A stretch of DNA of 64,000 nucleotides from Pirellulales bacterium (GCA_019636335.1 JAHBXR010000001.1:424712-488711), one strand, 5' to 3'. Shown: positions 18,205 through 27,251, counted from the stretch's first letter. Program-made: numbers and translations. The notes: generated by a model from the sequence alone, not told the origin.

Positions 18205-18609
18205 GTGACCAAGACGACCAAGAAGAGCGGCTCGAAGGAAACTGGTTCTGTAGCGATCGATCGTCGTGCCAAGGCGTCCGCGGAACGTCGGGCGAGCAAG
18301 GATCGTCGTTCTCGTACCGAGCCGGTGGCCGTCGAGCGTCGTCAGCTCGAACGCCGCGCGAAGGTCAGCCGTCGTCGTCAGATCGACCCCACCACCTGCG
18401 AACGGGACTACTCGGTGGACGAGGTCGAATTCATGCGAGCGCTCGAACAGTACAAGCGCACCAGCGGCCGCATGTTCCCCACCTGTAGCGAGGTACTCGA
18501 GGTCCTGCGTGGCCTGGGCTACGAAAAGGTGAGCGGCGTGCAGCGTCCAGCGGCCTTGGTCGAAGGGGCGACGCCAAGCGACGCCGAAGCTGGCGAGAGC
18601 GAAGAGTAA
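18205..18609 (+). CDS. Small basic hypothetical protein, 134 residues
   Basis: A GTG start at 18205 is preferred, with AGGTGA 4 nt upstream; an in-frame start at 18157 is possible. The first 70 residues are strongly basic and low in complexity (Arg/Lys/Ser, repeated RRASKDRR and [10 protein letters not shown]). The second half has an ordered, probably helical region ([39 protein letters not shown]) that looks like a small winged or helical DNA-binding module. I do not recognise a named family. The basic tail suggests binding to nucleic acid, which is inference. Confidence 0.7.
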   Translation: MTKTTKKSGSKETGSVAIDRRAKASAERRASKDRRSRTEPVAVERRQLERRAKVSRRRQIDPTTCERDYSVDEVEFMRALEQYKRTSGRMFPTCSEVLEVLRGLGYEKVSGVQRPAALVEGATPSDAEAGESEE

Positions 18610-18767
18610 GTCTGGCCGTCATACCCGCGTGTAGTAGGGCCCGCCGCCGTTTGCCCTTCGGCGCTTTGGGCGGTGTTTGGTATATTGCCCCAGTCTACAA
18701 GTGTTCACCGCCAGAGCGGCCCCTGCGCTCCTCTGGCGCGTGAATCACCGACCCCGGGCGATGTACG

Positions 18768-19844
18768 ATGCCACGCGAGCCAATTCTCAAATCGAGTGAT
18801 TCTCTTCCCGAGGTTGCCGCGACCGCCAAGAGCTGGCGGTCGCTGGAACTCGACAGCGAGTTCGACATCAGCCTGCGTCCGCAGCGAATGCGCGACATGG
18901 TGGGGCAGCGCGAGGTCTACGCGCGGATCGAGATCGCCATCGACGCCGCGTCCAAACGAGGCGAGACGTTGGGGCACATCCTCTTCGACGGACCGCCGGG
19001 ACTGGGGAAGACCACCTTTGCCACGGTCATTCCGCGCGATCTGGGAGTCTCGTTTCAGATCGCCAGCGGCGCGGTGCTGACGGCGCCCAAGGACCTGGTG
19101 CCTTACCTCACCAACGCCGAGGAGGGCTCGGTCCTGTTCATCGACGAGATCCATCGGCTGCCGAAGGCGGTTGAAGAGTTTCTCTATCCGGCGATGGAGG
19201 ATTTCCGCATCGACATCGCGCTGGGCGAAGGGGTGAACGCCCGGACGATCAACATGCCGCTCAAGCCCTTCACGCTGATCGGGGCGACAACGCGGACCGG
19301 ACTGCTCTCGGCGCCGCTGCGCGACCGCTTCCAAATGCGGGAGCATCTCGATTTCTACACGGTCGCCGAATTAGCCGAGATCGTGCGGCGTAACGCCACC
19401 AAGCTGCGGGCACCGATCGCCGCCGACGCGAGCCTCGAGATCGCCTCGCGCAGCCGCGGCACGCCACGCCTGGCGAACAACCGGCTACGCTGGGTGCGCG
19501 ATTACGCCACGAGCAAAGCCGACGGCGCCATCACGCGCGAGCTCGCCAACGCCGCGCTCGACATGCAGGGCATCGATCAGCTTGGTCTCGACAAGCAGGA
19601 TCGCAGCCTGTTGGAGACGATTGCCCGTGTCTTTGGCGGTGGCCCCGTCGGCATCGAGGCGCTGGCGCACACACTGAATACGGCGGTAGACACGCTCTCG
19701 GACGAAGTCGAGCCGTATCTCTTGCGCAGCGAACTGGTGATTCGCACGCCCCGTGGCCGCCGCTTGACGGCCAAGGGCTACGACCATCTCGGCCTGCCCG
19801 GCACGGCACAGGCCGACGATGGTCAGCAGTTGCTCTTTGGCTGA
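18768..19844 (+). CDS. ruvB: Holliday junction ATP-dependent DNA helicase RuvB
   Basis: 358 residues. RuvB is the hexameric AAA+ motor that drives branch migration of Holliday junctions with RuvA. Walker A is GPPGLGKTT (75-83) and Walker B is LFIDEIHRL; the arginine-finger/sensor region (GATTRTGLLSAPLRDRF) and the C-terminal winged helix are all recognisable. A possible -10 TATATT lies at 18681-18686. Neither ruvA nor ruvC is adjacent. It converges with tpx, and the stop codons are only 8 bp apart. Confidence 0.97.
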   Translation: MPREPILKSSDSLPEVAATAKSWRSLELDSEFDISLRPQRMRDMVGQREVYARIEIAIDAASKRGETLGHILFDGPPGLGKTTFATVIPRDLGVSFQIASGAVLTAPKDLVPYLTNAEEGSVLFIDEIHRLPKAVEEFLYPAMEDFRIDIALGEGVNARTINMPLKPFTLIGATTRTGLLSAPLRDRFQMREHLDFYTVAELAEIVRRNATKLRAPIAADASLEIASRSRGTPRLANNRLRWVRDYATSKADGAITRELANAALDMQGIDQLGLDKQDRSLLETIARVFGGGPVGIEALAHTLNTAVDTLSDEVEPYLLRSELVIRTPRGRRLTAKGYDHLGLPGTAQADDGQQLLFG

Positions 19845-19852
19845 GGTGTGAT

Positions 19853-20371
19853 TTAGAGCAGGCCGCGCAGTGCCGTCAGAGCGGCTTCGTAGTTCGGCTC
19901 GCTGGCGACTTCTTGCACCTGCTCGGCGTAGACGACCTTGCCCTCCTTGTCGAGCACGAAGGTGCCGCGGGCGAGGATCTTCAATTCCTCGATCAGCATG
20001 CCCCAGTTCTCGCCGAAGCTGCGGGTCTGATAGTCGCTGGCCGATTGCAGGTTGGTAATGCCTTCGGCGCCGCAGAAGCGGTTTTGGGCGAAGGGGAGGT
20101 CGAGACTGACCGTCAGGGCGTTGATCTTATCGCCCAGGGCGCCCAGTTCTTGGTTGAAGCGGCGGGTCTGCGTCTGGCAGACGGGCGTGTCGAGCGAGGG
20201 GACCACGCTGATGATCGTCGGCTTCCCCTTCAGGTCGTCGGGGGTGAGGGTCTTCAGGCCGTCCTTGAAGTAGTGCAGCGTGAACGGGGGAGCGGGACTT
20301 CCCACCTTCACCGCCTCGCCGGCCAGGGTCATCGGGTTGCCTTTGAACGTGACGGCGCCAGATCGCGACAT
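19853..20371 (-). CDS. tpx: Thiol peroxidase (Tpx-type peroxiredoxin)
   Basis: 172 residues from the ATG at 20371, chosen because GAGGAAA lies upstream and the family N terminus (VTFKGNPMTLAG) begins here; the frame is open further upstream into a repeat. The peroxidatic cysteine is Cys65 in PSLDTPVCQTQTRRF and the resolving cysteine is Cys100 in FAQNRFCGAE, with spacing close to E. coli Tpx. It reduces hydrogen and lipid peroxides using thioredoxin. A promoter-like pair lies upstream at 20425-20452. Confidence 0.95.
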   Translation of the reverse strand: MSRSGAVTFKGNPMTLAGEAVKVGSPAPPFTLHYFKDGLKTLTPDDLKGKPTIISVVPSLDTPVCQTQTRRFNQELGALGDKINALTVSLDLPFAQNRFCGAEGITNLQSASDYQTRSFGENWGMLIEELKILARGTFVLDKEGKVVYAEQVQEVASEPNYEAALTALRGLL

Positions 20372-20424
20372 GGGAAATTTCCTCGCTCGATTTGCGTTGG
20401 GGGCTCGGCTCGAATCGTTGCCGT

Positions 20425-20452
20425 AGTATCGCGCATCTCGGGAAACGTGCAA
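20425..20452 (-). promoter_or_regulatory. Sigma-70-type promoter candidate for tpx
   Basis: Read on the minus strand, TTGCAC (20452-20447) and GATACT (20430-20425) are separated by 16 bp, and the -10 ends 53 bp before the tpx start codon. The match is fair, with correct direction and distance. Confidence 0.5.
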
Positions 20453-20534
20453 CCCTCTGCCATGCCCCGCCACGATTCCATCCAGGGGGCAGTTTCGGAC
20501 AGCCCCACGGTTCGTGGATGTCGAACGGCAATGG

Positions 20535-20690
20535 CTAGCAGGCTGCTGAAAAAGGTCCGTCGTGGCCTTTTTCAGCCTCGCGAAGTGCGGAGTTGAACTC
20601 CGCACCGCTCGCAAAAGAACGACTTCCGTCGCTATTTTGTGATCGCATCCAGGCGATCCTAGCAGGCTGCTGACTTTTTCAGCAGCCTGA
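20535..20690. repeat. MITE-like repetitive element with internal hairpins
   Basis: A 15-bp direct repeat CTAGCAGGCTGCTGA occurs at 20535-20549 and 20659-20673. The element ends with TCAGCAGCCTG (20679-20689), the exact inverse of CAGGCTGCTGA, so it has 11-bp terminal inverted repeats. Inside are stems CTGAAAAAGG with CCTTTTTCAG (20546-20575), and TGCGGAGT with ACTCCGCA (about 20587-20605). The last copy forms an 11-bp hairpin by itself (20663-20689). No target duplication is visible and no protein is encoded, so mobilisation in trans is possible. Confidence 0.7.
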
Positions 20691-20941
20691 CAGCTCGTCA
20701 CTGGCATTCACAACAAATCGAAGGAATTGGCGTGGGGGAATTGCCACTGGCTTTTCTGCCGCCTAAGCTGAGGGAACCTGTGGGCCTCGATACGGACAGG
20801 CTACCGGCATTCAATCACCTCTCGCCGGTTGCAGGCAGGAAGCGCACGCAGGTCGCTCCGCTTCAAAGGGGCGTGACTCGCAGGCGGTCTCATCATCGAG
20901 CGCACGTTCGTGCGTGGGGAAATTGGTTGAAGGAGCAACGT

Positions 20942-21319
20942 ATGGTCGAGTTGGCCCGAGGTTGGTTGGCGGACATTGAACGAGGCCCTGACTGGCTCTT
21001 CGTCAGGCTGCAGAAGCCGGAATTTGCAGCCGACGACGCGCCCCCTTTGGCCGATAGCGTGTGGGAACTGCTCGAGCAGCACTTCGTGCATCGAGTGGTG
21101 GTCGAGATGGACCAGATCGAGTGGCTGCAAAGCTACCTGGTCGGCCAGCTTGTGCTGCTGCATCGCCGCGCCACGCAGCATGGCGGTATCGTGCGTTTGA
21201 GCGGACTTTCGCCCGCCAATCGCGATATCCTGGCCGGCTTGCGACTCGAGAACCGTTTTCCCTACTACGCGAACCGGGACGACGCCGTGCTGGGCTATCT
21301 GCCCAAGCAGCCTCGTTGA
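20942..21319 (+). CDS. STAS-domain protein (anti-sigma-factor antagonist-like)
   Basis: 125 residues; the ATG at 20942 has AAGGAG 7 nt upstream, so longer upstream starts are not favoured. The fold pattern is that of a stand-alone STAS domain as in SpoIIAA-type regulators: strand-helix alternation, with the core VVVEMDQIEWLQSYLVGQLVLLHRR, where Ser70 is in the loop position usually phosphorylated. It ends with SPANRDILAGLRLENRFPYYANRDDAVLGY. It probably takes part in a partner-switching pathway, but no anti-sigma kinase is adjacent. Confidence 0.72.
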   Translation: MVELARGWLADIERGPDWLFVRLQKPEFAADDAPPLADSVWELLEQHFVHRVVVEMDQIEWLQSYLVGQLVLLHRRATQHGGIVRLSGLSPANRDILAGLRLENRFPYYANRDDAVLGYLPKQPR

Positions 21320-21514
21320 CCGGCTCGTCGCGCGGGGACCATTCCATCGCGGTACGACGCCCCTGCCTGACATCTGCCAGGCACGAGGGGGGGTGCGCGC
21401 AGCGATCGTGCCGAGTGCGGCGAATTCGATCCACGCACATCGTACGACGCGGTCATGACGCGCGAGCGCAGACCGCCTCGTCGCCGTGCGTGGTGGTTGT
21501 GCAATTCGCTGGGC

Positions 21515-21763
21515 TTAGCGCCAGGTTACTTCCAGACGGTTGTCGATGGCGCCCACGCCGTCGATGCCGCGAAGCATCTCCTGGGCCATCTGCTTTTGAT
21601 AGTAGGACTGCACCGTGCCACGCAGCACGACGCGCCCTTCGTGCGTCTCGATGCGCAACATACGACGCGGAAGATGAGGGTTCGATTCGAGGGCCACTAA
21701 CACGCGCTGGTTCAGTTCCGCCGAGGCTCGATGGTCGAGCAACGAATCAACGAAAGTGGTCAT
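21515..21763 (-). CDS. BON-domain small protein
   Basis: 82 residues. The whole protein fits one BON domain: helix ELNQRVLVALESNPHLP, strand RMLRIETHEGRVVLRGTV, helix QKQMAQEMLRGIDGV and final strand IDNRLEV, with the central conserved Gly in GTVQSYYQ. BON domains bind phospholipid or other periplasmic or membrane surfaces, and some are osmotic-shock proteins. No signal peptide is evident, so the location is unclear. It lies on the minus strand between the STAS gene and a peptidase gene. Confidence 0.82.
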   Translation of the reverse strand: MTTFVDSLLDHRASAELNQRVLVALESNPHLPRRMLRIETHEGRVVLRGTVQSYYQKQMAQEMLRGIDGVGAIDNRLEVTWR

Positions 21764-21985
21764 GAAATGCCCTATGAGGACGCCGCCGGGTGGGAAGGAT
21801 TACAGCGCGATCCGGAGAGGCCGCGCCGGGGGGCTTGCGCCGCGATCCGCCGTGCCGGGAAGCTGGCGTTCGCAACGCAATGCACTCTGCCGAACAAGAA
21901 ATCGGCAAAATGCTAGCTTGCTGTCTAGTGCTTCCCGTGAGAAGAGATAGGAATTCGCGGCGAGCCTGCCGGTCGTGCCGGTTGT

Positions 21986-23422
21986 TCAGATGATGCCCGC
22001 GGCCGTCGCGGCGGCGAGCGCCTGCGACAGTAAACCGCACAACACCGTGGCCAGCAGGACGATCGCCGCGGTGCGCAAACGTGCATGAAATCGGGCGGCG
22101 AAACGGGGCTCGGCGGCAGCGCGTTCGAGAAACTCGATCCGTCGCGCAATGCTCGCGTGCTGCCAACTCCGCGACGATCGAGACGTGCCGTTCAGGTAGG
22201 CCAGCTTCTCGAGCGCCGTGACGAACGGATGTACCGCCAGCGACGGTTCGCCGTGGCGATTGCACCAGGCGGCAGGCCCGCCACTGACTTCGACGGCGTA
22301 GAGATCGGCCTCGTGCTCGAGTCGTTGCGAGTAGGACCCCAAAAGCACGGCGAGGATGCCACCCAGCAGCACGATCGCCGTGAACCCGCCGGCGAGCGAA
22401 TCGTCGACGCCGAGCGTGGCCGGCACGCCGGCAATCGCCTGAGCCATGCCGGGCAACCAGTATTCGACCGACCACCACACCGCCACCGGCGCGAGCACGA
22501 TGAGCCCGCGCATCAGCAGGTGCCGGTAACGGACGTGTCCCAACTCGTGGCCGAAGACGGCGACCAATTCGTCGTCGTTGAAATGGGCCAGCAACCGGTC
22601 GCTGAGAAAGACGTAGCGCAACCGCCGCCAGATGCCGGTGACCGCGGCGTTGGCCACGGTCCCTTCGGTCCGCCACAGCAGAATCTCGGTCGGCAGGAAG
22701 CCGTTGGCCAGGGCGAGCGCTGTCAGACGCTCGCGCAAGGGGCCGGCAGGCAAGGGCTCGGTCTGCCAGACGGTGCGCAGCAAGAGCGGAAACAACAGAA
22801 ATAGGGCCGCGATCGGCAGCCCGAACAGGGCCGCACCGAGCGGTTTGTCGAGCAAGTCTGGTTCGAGCACCCGGACCGTGTCGTGCAGCGTGAGGAAGAT
22901 GAGCAGCGGTACCATCAAGAGGCCGAGCTGGTGGCGGGCCTGAAACAACAAATAGCCACCGCGGGTCCAGAGCGGAGTCGATTCGCCGGTCGCCGCGGTA
23001 CGGGCCAGACGAATGGCCCGGTCGACCTCGTAGAAGGCGGCCCACGAGAGAAACAAGGGGAGGAGCAGGGGGGCCAGGATCAGCAGTTCGTCGACCAGCA
23101 CGATATCGCCGAGCCCCCAGTCGGCGCGCACGACGCGGCTCCAGGAAAGGTAGTACTCGGTCGCCAGGGCGATGCCGAGCCACAGCATCCCATGCACCGT
23201 GCGCAAGCGACTGAAGCGCATGAGCAGTTGCCGGCGGCGATCGAAGTCGCGGCGCAGCCCGGCGGCGGTAACCCCCGCGGCGGCCGTCGCAAACAGCGAG
23301 ACCACGGCCACCCCGGCCATGACGGCGATCAGGCGATACGATGCGCCGCCAACCGCCGTTTCGGGCGCGCTTTCAGCGAGCACGATGGTCGCCAGTACGG
23401 CCAGCGCAAGGGTCCACTGCAT
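21986..23422 (-). CDS. M48-family membrane metalloprotease
   Basis: 478 residues. Zinc motif HELGH at 292-296 in AVFGHELGHVRYRH; a downstream third ligand, the Glu in EHEADLYAVE, is also present. Several hydrophobic segments lie before the motif and one at the C terminus, as in Ste24/HtpX-like M48 peptidases that cut membrane or misfolded proteins from the membrane side. An N-terminal stretch (residues 1-50) is hydrophobic. A lipoprotein gene lies upstream with about 105 bp between them. Confidence 0.9.
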   Translation of the reverse strand: MQWTLALAVLATIVLAESAPETAVGGASYRLIAVMAGVAVVSLFATAAAGVTAAGLRRDFDRRRQLLMRFSRLRTVHGMLWLGIALATEYYLSWSRVVRADWGLGDIVLVDELLILAPLLLPLFLSWAAFYEVDRAIRLARTAATGESTPLWTRGGYLLFQARHQLGLLMVPLLIFLTLHDTVRVLEPDLLDKPLGAALFGLPIAALFLLFPLLLRTVWQTEPLPAGPLRERLTALALANGFLPTEILLWRTEGTVANAAVTGIWRRLRYVFLSDRLLAHFNDDELVAVFGHELGHVRYRHLLMRGLIVLAPVAVWWSVEYWLPGMAQAIAGVPATLGVDDSLAGGFTAIVLLGGILAVLLGSYSQRLEHEADLYAVEVSGGPAAWCNRHGEPSLAVHPFVTALEKLAYLNGTSRSSRSWQHASIARRIEFLERAAAEPRFAARFHARLRTAAIVLLATVLCGLLSQALAAATAAGII

Positions 23423-23527
23423 GACGTCGTCCGCATGGGAGAAGGTCCGGGCGCAGAAGGGGCCCGGGCAGAAGTTCCATGCTAGTCAGAGAGGACGCTA
23501 CCGCCAAACAGGCTGGTGCGATGCCCC

Positions 23528-23923
23528 TTACGGCGAGGGGAGCAGGCCCCCGGCGCCCGAGGTGAGGGTCTCGATATTGCCCTGTACCGCGTCTTGAGCG
23601 GGCTGGGCAAGCAGCTTCAAAAAGACGCTCGGGCGAGGCTGTTGTGGTGGGGCTGGCTCGTCTGGAGTGCTTTCGTCCTTGGCCTCGGCTGCCGCCGTCG
23701 ACTCCTCGGCCGGCTTCTCCTTCGACGCCCCTTCGGCCGGCATTTCTTCTTCGACTTCAACCTCGACGGCAACGGCTTCGACCTCCGCGCCGGCCTCATC
23801 GGCAGGAAGCTTCTGGACCGGCTTCTTGGGCGCGCCGAGAGGCGCCTTGGGCGGTCCGCTGGAACCGCAGCCTACGAGGGTCAGCAGGGCCAACGCCGCA
23901 CACGCCAAGCCGAACGAACGCAT
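23528..23923 (-). CDS. Small lipoprotein with acidic low-complexity region
   Basis: 131 residues from the ATG at 23923, chosen because AGAGG lies upstream and the signal peptide starts properly there. A lipobox LVGC-GSSG ends the signal peptide, so the Cys would be lipidated. The middle is rich in Glu, Ala and Lys (EVEAVAVEVEVEEEMPAEG) and the end is Pro/Gln rich. There is no known domain. It lies upstream of the M48 protease gene and downstream of serA on the same strand. Confidence 0.75.
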   Translation of the reverse strand: MRSFGLACAALALLTLVGCGSSGPPKAPLGAPKKPVQKLPADEAGAEVEAVAVEVEVEEEMPAEGASKEKPAEESTAAAEAKDESTPDEPAPPQQPRPSVFLKLLAQPAQDAVQGNIETLTSGAGGLLPSP

Positions 23924-24011
23924 GATCGACCTCTTCGCGAATCCGAAAGAACAGGCTGAATTCATGACGAGCAGCGTTTGCGGCCAACTCGTCGATCCCC
24001 AGAAGCGGGGC

Positions 24012-25640
24012 TTATCCTAGCATCCATGCCGGCATCTCGCCAGCTTGCGGAAGCTGAATGACGCTGACGCTTTCGATATCGGGGTGCCCCAGCACTTCTT
24101 CGAGTGCGGCGGCCGGCGGAGCGCTATCCAGATTCAGCACGCCGATGGCCTCGCCCCCCGGGCTCTCGCTCGCGCGGCCGACGGACATTTGCGCAATGTT
24201 CACGCGGTGCTTGCCGAAGATCGTGCCGACCGAACCGATGATGCCCGGCACGTCGTGGTGGGTGAAGATCAGCAGAATACCGTCGAGATAGGCCTCGAGC
24301 CGGTAATCGCCGAGTCGCACGAGACGTGCGAGCTTGCTGCCGAACAGGGTACCCGCGGCGATGTACTTCTTCGACTCGGTCTCGACCTCGACGGTGATCA
24401 TCGAGCTGAAATCGCCGGTGTCCGAGCGCGACTCTTCGTAGAGTTTGATGCCGCGCTCGCGGAGCAGCACCTCGGCGTTGACGATGTTGATCTGTTGGGC
24501 GAGGGCATTGCGGAGCAGTCCGGCTGCGAAACTGGCGGTGATGAGCTTCGTGTCTTTGCTGGCGACTTCACCGCGGTAGATGAGGCGGCAGGCCTGCGGG
24601 GCGCCGCGTCCCATCTGGGCGTGCAGGATGCCCAGTCGATAGGCCACATCGAGAAACCCGCGCAGCCCGGCGAGCTTCTGCGGGTCGACGGGGGTCATGT
24701 TCACGGCATGGCGAATGGCGCCGGTGGTCAGGAAATCGACCAGCAGGGTGACGCCTTCGACCGCCACTTTGGCCTGAGCTTCTTCGGTGCTGGCGCCCAG
24801 GTGGGGCGTGCAGACCACCCCCGGCAGGCCGTAGAGGGGACTCTTCGTGCAGGGCTCTTCGGCGAAGACGTCGAGGGCGACACCGGCGATCCGGCCACTC
24901 TGCAGCCCCTCGACCAGCGCGGCTTCGTCGTAGATGCCCCCCCGGGCGCCGTTGATCAGACGCACGCCGGGCTTCAAGATCTCGAGCTGACGCTTGCCGA
25001 TCAGGCCGCGCGTCTCTTCGGTCAAGGGGGTATGAACCGTGAGGAAGTCGACGTGAGGCAGCATGCCGTCGACGCTGGGGAAGATCTCGATGCCCAGTTC
25101 CTTGGCACGCTCGCTCGACAGGAAGGGATCGTAGCCGAGGACGCGCATCTCGAAGGCCCTTGCCCGAGCGGCGACGGCCTGACCGATGCGTCCCAGGCCG
25201 ACGATGCCCAGGGTCTTGTCGGCCAACTGCGTGCCCATGTACTTGCCCCGGTCCCAGCGACCTTCGATCAGGCTCTGGTAGGCGGGGGCGATATTGCGCG
25301 CCATGGCCAGCATGAGGGCGATGGCGTGCTCGGCCGTGCTGAGGGTATTGCCCGTGGGCGTGTTCATCACGACGATGCCCAGCCGCGTGGCGGCGACCCC
25401 GTCGATGTTGTCGGTGCCGACTCCGGCACGGACGATCGCCTTGAGCCGCTGATTGCCTTCCAGGGCGTCGGCGGTGATCTTCACGCCGCTGCGGACGATG
25501 GCGCCGTCGAATTCGGCAAGCGCCTGGCGGAGATCATCTCCCTTGAGGCCGGTGCGCACTTCGTACTGGATGCCAGGAGCGGCATCGAGCAGATCGAGAC
25601 CCTCTTTCGACAACGGATCGAGAACGATGACACGGGGCAT
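24012..25640 (-). CDS. serA: D-3-phosphoglycerate dehydrogenase
   Basis: 542 residues, the long class with ASB and C-terminal ACT domains. SerA oxidises 3-phosphoglycerate to 3-phosphohydroxypyruvate, the first step of serine synthesis. NAD-binding GLGRIG appears in GIVGLGRIGQAVAARA, the catalytic Arg is in NGARGG, and TPHLGASTEEAQ carries the conserved His. The C-terminal part (FTHHDVPGIIGSVGTIFGKHRVNIAQM) is the ACT domain used for feedback by serine in some homologues. A class V aminotransferase gene lies upstream on the same strand, so the pair may make serine together. Confidence 0.97.
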   Translation of the reverse strand: MPRVIVLDPLSKEGLDLLDAAPGIQYEVRTGLKGDDLRQALAEFDGAIVRSGVKITADALEGNQRLKAIVRAGVGTDNIDGVAATRLGIVVMNTPTGNTLSTAEHAIALMLAMARNIAPAYQSLIEGRWDRGKYMGTQLADKTLGIVGLGRIGQAVAARARAFEMRVLGYDPFLSSERAKELGIEIFPSVDGMLPHVDFLTVHTPLTEETRGLIGKRQLEILKPGVRLINGARGGIYDEAALVEGLQSGRIAGVALDVFAEEPCTKSPLYGLPGVVCTPHLGASTEEAQAKVAVEGVTLLVDFLTTGAIRHAVNMTPVDPQKLAGLRGFLDVAYRLGILHAQMGRGAPQACRLIYRGEVASKDTKLITASFAAGLLRNALAQQINIVNAEVLLRERGIKLYEESRSDTGDFSSMITVEVETESKKYIAAGTLFGSKLARLVRLGDYRLEAYLDGILLIFTHHDVPGIIGSVGTIFGKHRVNIAQMSVGRASESPGGEAIGVLNLDSAPPAAALEEVLGHPDIESVSVIQLPQAGEMPAWMLG

Positions 25641-25761
25641 GAGGCACTACGCGCTTGTCGCGCGCCAGAAAACAGAACTGCGTTGCGCGGCTACATCACC
25701 CGCGATCGGTGGCGTCGCCCGATCCCCCGTCAGGCAGGGAGCGGCGAGCGCGGTTTGGTCG

Positions 25762-25783
25762 CCCCGGCATTCCAACGCCGGGG
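25762..25783 (-). repeat. Palindromic hairpin between aminotransferase and serA
   Basis: CCCCGGC (25762-25768) pairs perfectly with GCCGGGG (25777-25783) around an 8-nt loop, in the 220-bp gap between the two minus-strand genes. No T-run follows. It may be a leader hairpin or an interspersed repeat. The arms and loop resemble the GTTGAA-type loop in the element near 20595. Confidence 0.4.
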
Positions 25784-25860
25784 GAGCCGCTTGGAAGAAT
25801 GAAACAGTAACAGCGCGGCCGCCGAAGGCCAAGGACCCAAGTCGCGCGGTTACGGGGCAA

Positions 25861-27018
25861 CTACGAAACCGCCGCCGAGCGGGCCTCGGCTAGTACCTGG
25901 CAGGCGGCCGCGGTGCTGGCGCCGAACTCGACGGGCCGTCCCAACTCGTCGAGCACCAACTCGATTGCCGAGAGGGTCGAGAGGATGTCCAACTCGTCGA
26001 CGATGCCCATGTGGGCGATGCGGAAGATCTTGCCCTTGAGATCCCCCTGACCGCCGGCCACCTTGATGCCGAAACGGGATTCGAGCAACTTGGTGAACTT
26101 GGAACCATCGAGCCCCTCTGGGAAGCGAACGGCGGTGAGACCGTCGGCCGGACGCGCGGCGAAGGGCTCGAGACCGATCGCGGCCACCCCAGCGCGGGTG
26201 GCGCGGCTCAAGACCCGGGCACGCTCCCAGATCGCTTCCATGCCGGTGGCACGGATCAGCTTCAGGTTCTCGGCCAGCGCGGCGATCATCGTGTGCGCCG
26301 GGGTCCAAGGCGTATCGGGGCCATCCTTGATCTTCTTGCGATGCTGCTTGAGATCGAAGTAGTATGCCTGCGGCTTGATCGATTCGATCTGTTTCCAGGC
26401 GGCGTCGCTTACGGTGAGGAAGGCAAGCCCCGGGGGCATCATGAGCGCCTTTTGCGAGCCGACGACCAGAATGTCGATCCCCCAGGCCTCGGTGCGGCAT
26501 TCCATGACGCCGGCGCCGCTGATGCCATCGACGACGAAGAGTGCCTTCGACGGTGCGACGACCTGCGCGATCGCCTTGACGTCGTGGCCGACACCCGTGC
26601 TGCTCTCCATCAACGTGCCGTACACGGCGACCGCATCGGGGTGCTTCTCGAGCAAGGTGGCCACGTCATCGGCGCGGACGGCCTCGCCCCATTCGACCTC
26701 ATGCTTGACCACCTCAATGCCGTAGGCCTGGCAGATATTGACCCAGCGGTGGGCAAAGTTGCCGGCGTCGAGCACGATGGCCTTCCCGCCGCGCGGCACG
26801 ACATTCGTCACGGCGGCCTCCATGGCGCCCGTGCCCGAACTGGCCAGGACGATCACGTCGGATGACGTTTGAAACACCTCTTTGAGCCCCTCGAGCACCT
26901 CGGCGAACAAGGCGCGAAACTCGGGCGTACGGTGGTGATTCACCTGCTTGGCCAAAACGAGCAGGGCTTCCTCGGGCACCTGGGTGGGACCGGGGGTCAT
27001 CAAACGTTTCTTGAGCAT
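25861..27018 (-). CDS. Class V aminotransferase (alanine/serine-glyoxylate type)
   Basis: 385 residues from the ATG at 27018; AAGGA lies upstream and the family N terminus (KKRLMTPGPTQVPEEALL) begins here. PLP-lysine Lys190 in VVGSQKALMMPPGLAFL; other family marks are ASSGTGAMEAAVTN and HTMIAAL. Members move amino groups between alanine or serine and glyoxylate. Its place upstream of serA raises the possibility that it acts as the phosphoserine aminotransferase. No serC or serB is seen in this window. Sure of family, not of substrate. Confidence 0.9.
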   Translation of the reverse strand: MLKKRLMTPGPTQVPEEALLVLAKQVNHHRTPEFRALFAEVLEGLKEVFQTSSDVIVLASSGTGAMEAAVTNVVPRGGKAIVLDAGNFAHRWVNICQAYGIEVVKHEVEWGEAVRADDVATLLEKHPDAVAVYGTLMESSTGVGHDVKAIAQVVAPSKALFVVDGISGAGVMECRTEAWGIDILVVGSQKALMMPPGLAFLTVSDAAWKQIESIKPQAYYFDLKQHRKKIKDGPDTPWTPAHTMIAALAENLKLIRATGMEAIWERARVLSRATRAGVAAIGLEPFAARPADGLTAVRFPEGLDGSKFTKLLESRFGIKVAGGQGDLKGKIFRIAHMGIVDELDILSTLSAIELVLDELGRPVEFGASTAAACQVLAEARSAAVS

Positions 27019-27147
27019 GGACGAATCCTTGAAGGGGCTACCGCGTAGCCGGCTATTCAGCGACCGAGCGCCGGTCCGCCGATGTCTTGGGCAAGCGGGG
27101 CAATCCATCCTGACGATTGCAGCCCGCAATTCCTCTCGCCAGGGGGC

Positions 27148-27153
27148 ATTTTA
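27148..27153 (-). promoter_or_regulatory. Putative -10 element upstream of the aminotransferase
   Basis: Minus strand TAAAAT, about 130 bp before the aminotransferase start, in an AT-richer patch. No good -35 is seen. It could drive the aminotransferase-serA unit. Confidence 0.3.
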
Positions 27154-27251
27154 TCTCTGCCGTGGAACTTTGACGATGGGGTCTTGGCGAAGCAGTTCGA
27201 CGCGCACCGCTCCCCCCGGGGGACACGAAGATCAGGGGAAAAGTTCGCCCG

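Larger units (their letters stand above)
20372..20941. other. 570-bp gap with tpx promoter, MITE-like repeat and STAS leader
   Basis: No gene is visible. The stretch contains the minus-strand promoter candidate for tpx (20425-20452), the repetitive element at 20535-20690, and a palindrome CGCACG-TT-CGTGCG (20901-20914) 27 bp before the STAS gene start. Confidence 0.6.

Noticed and set aside
24045-25802. Plus-strand open frame of 585 codons opposite serA
   Set aside because: Antisense shadow of serA, whose motifs on the minus strand are unambiguous.
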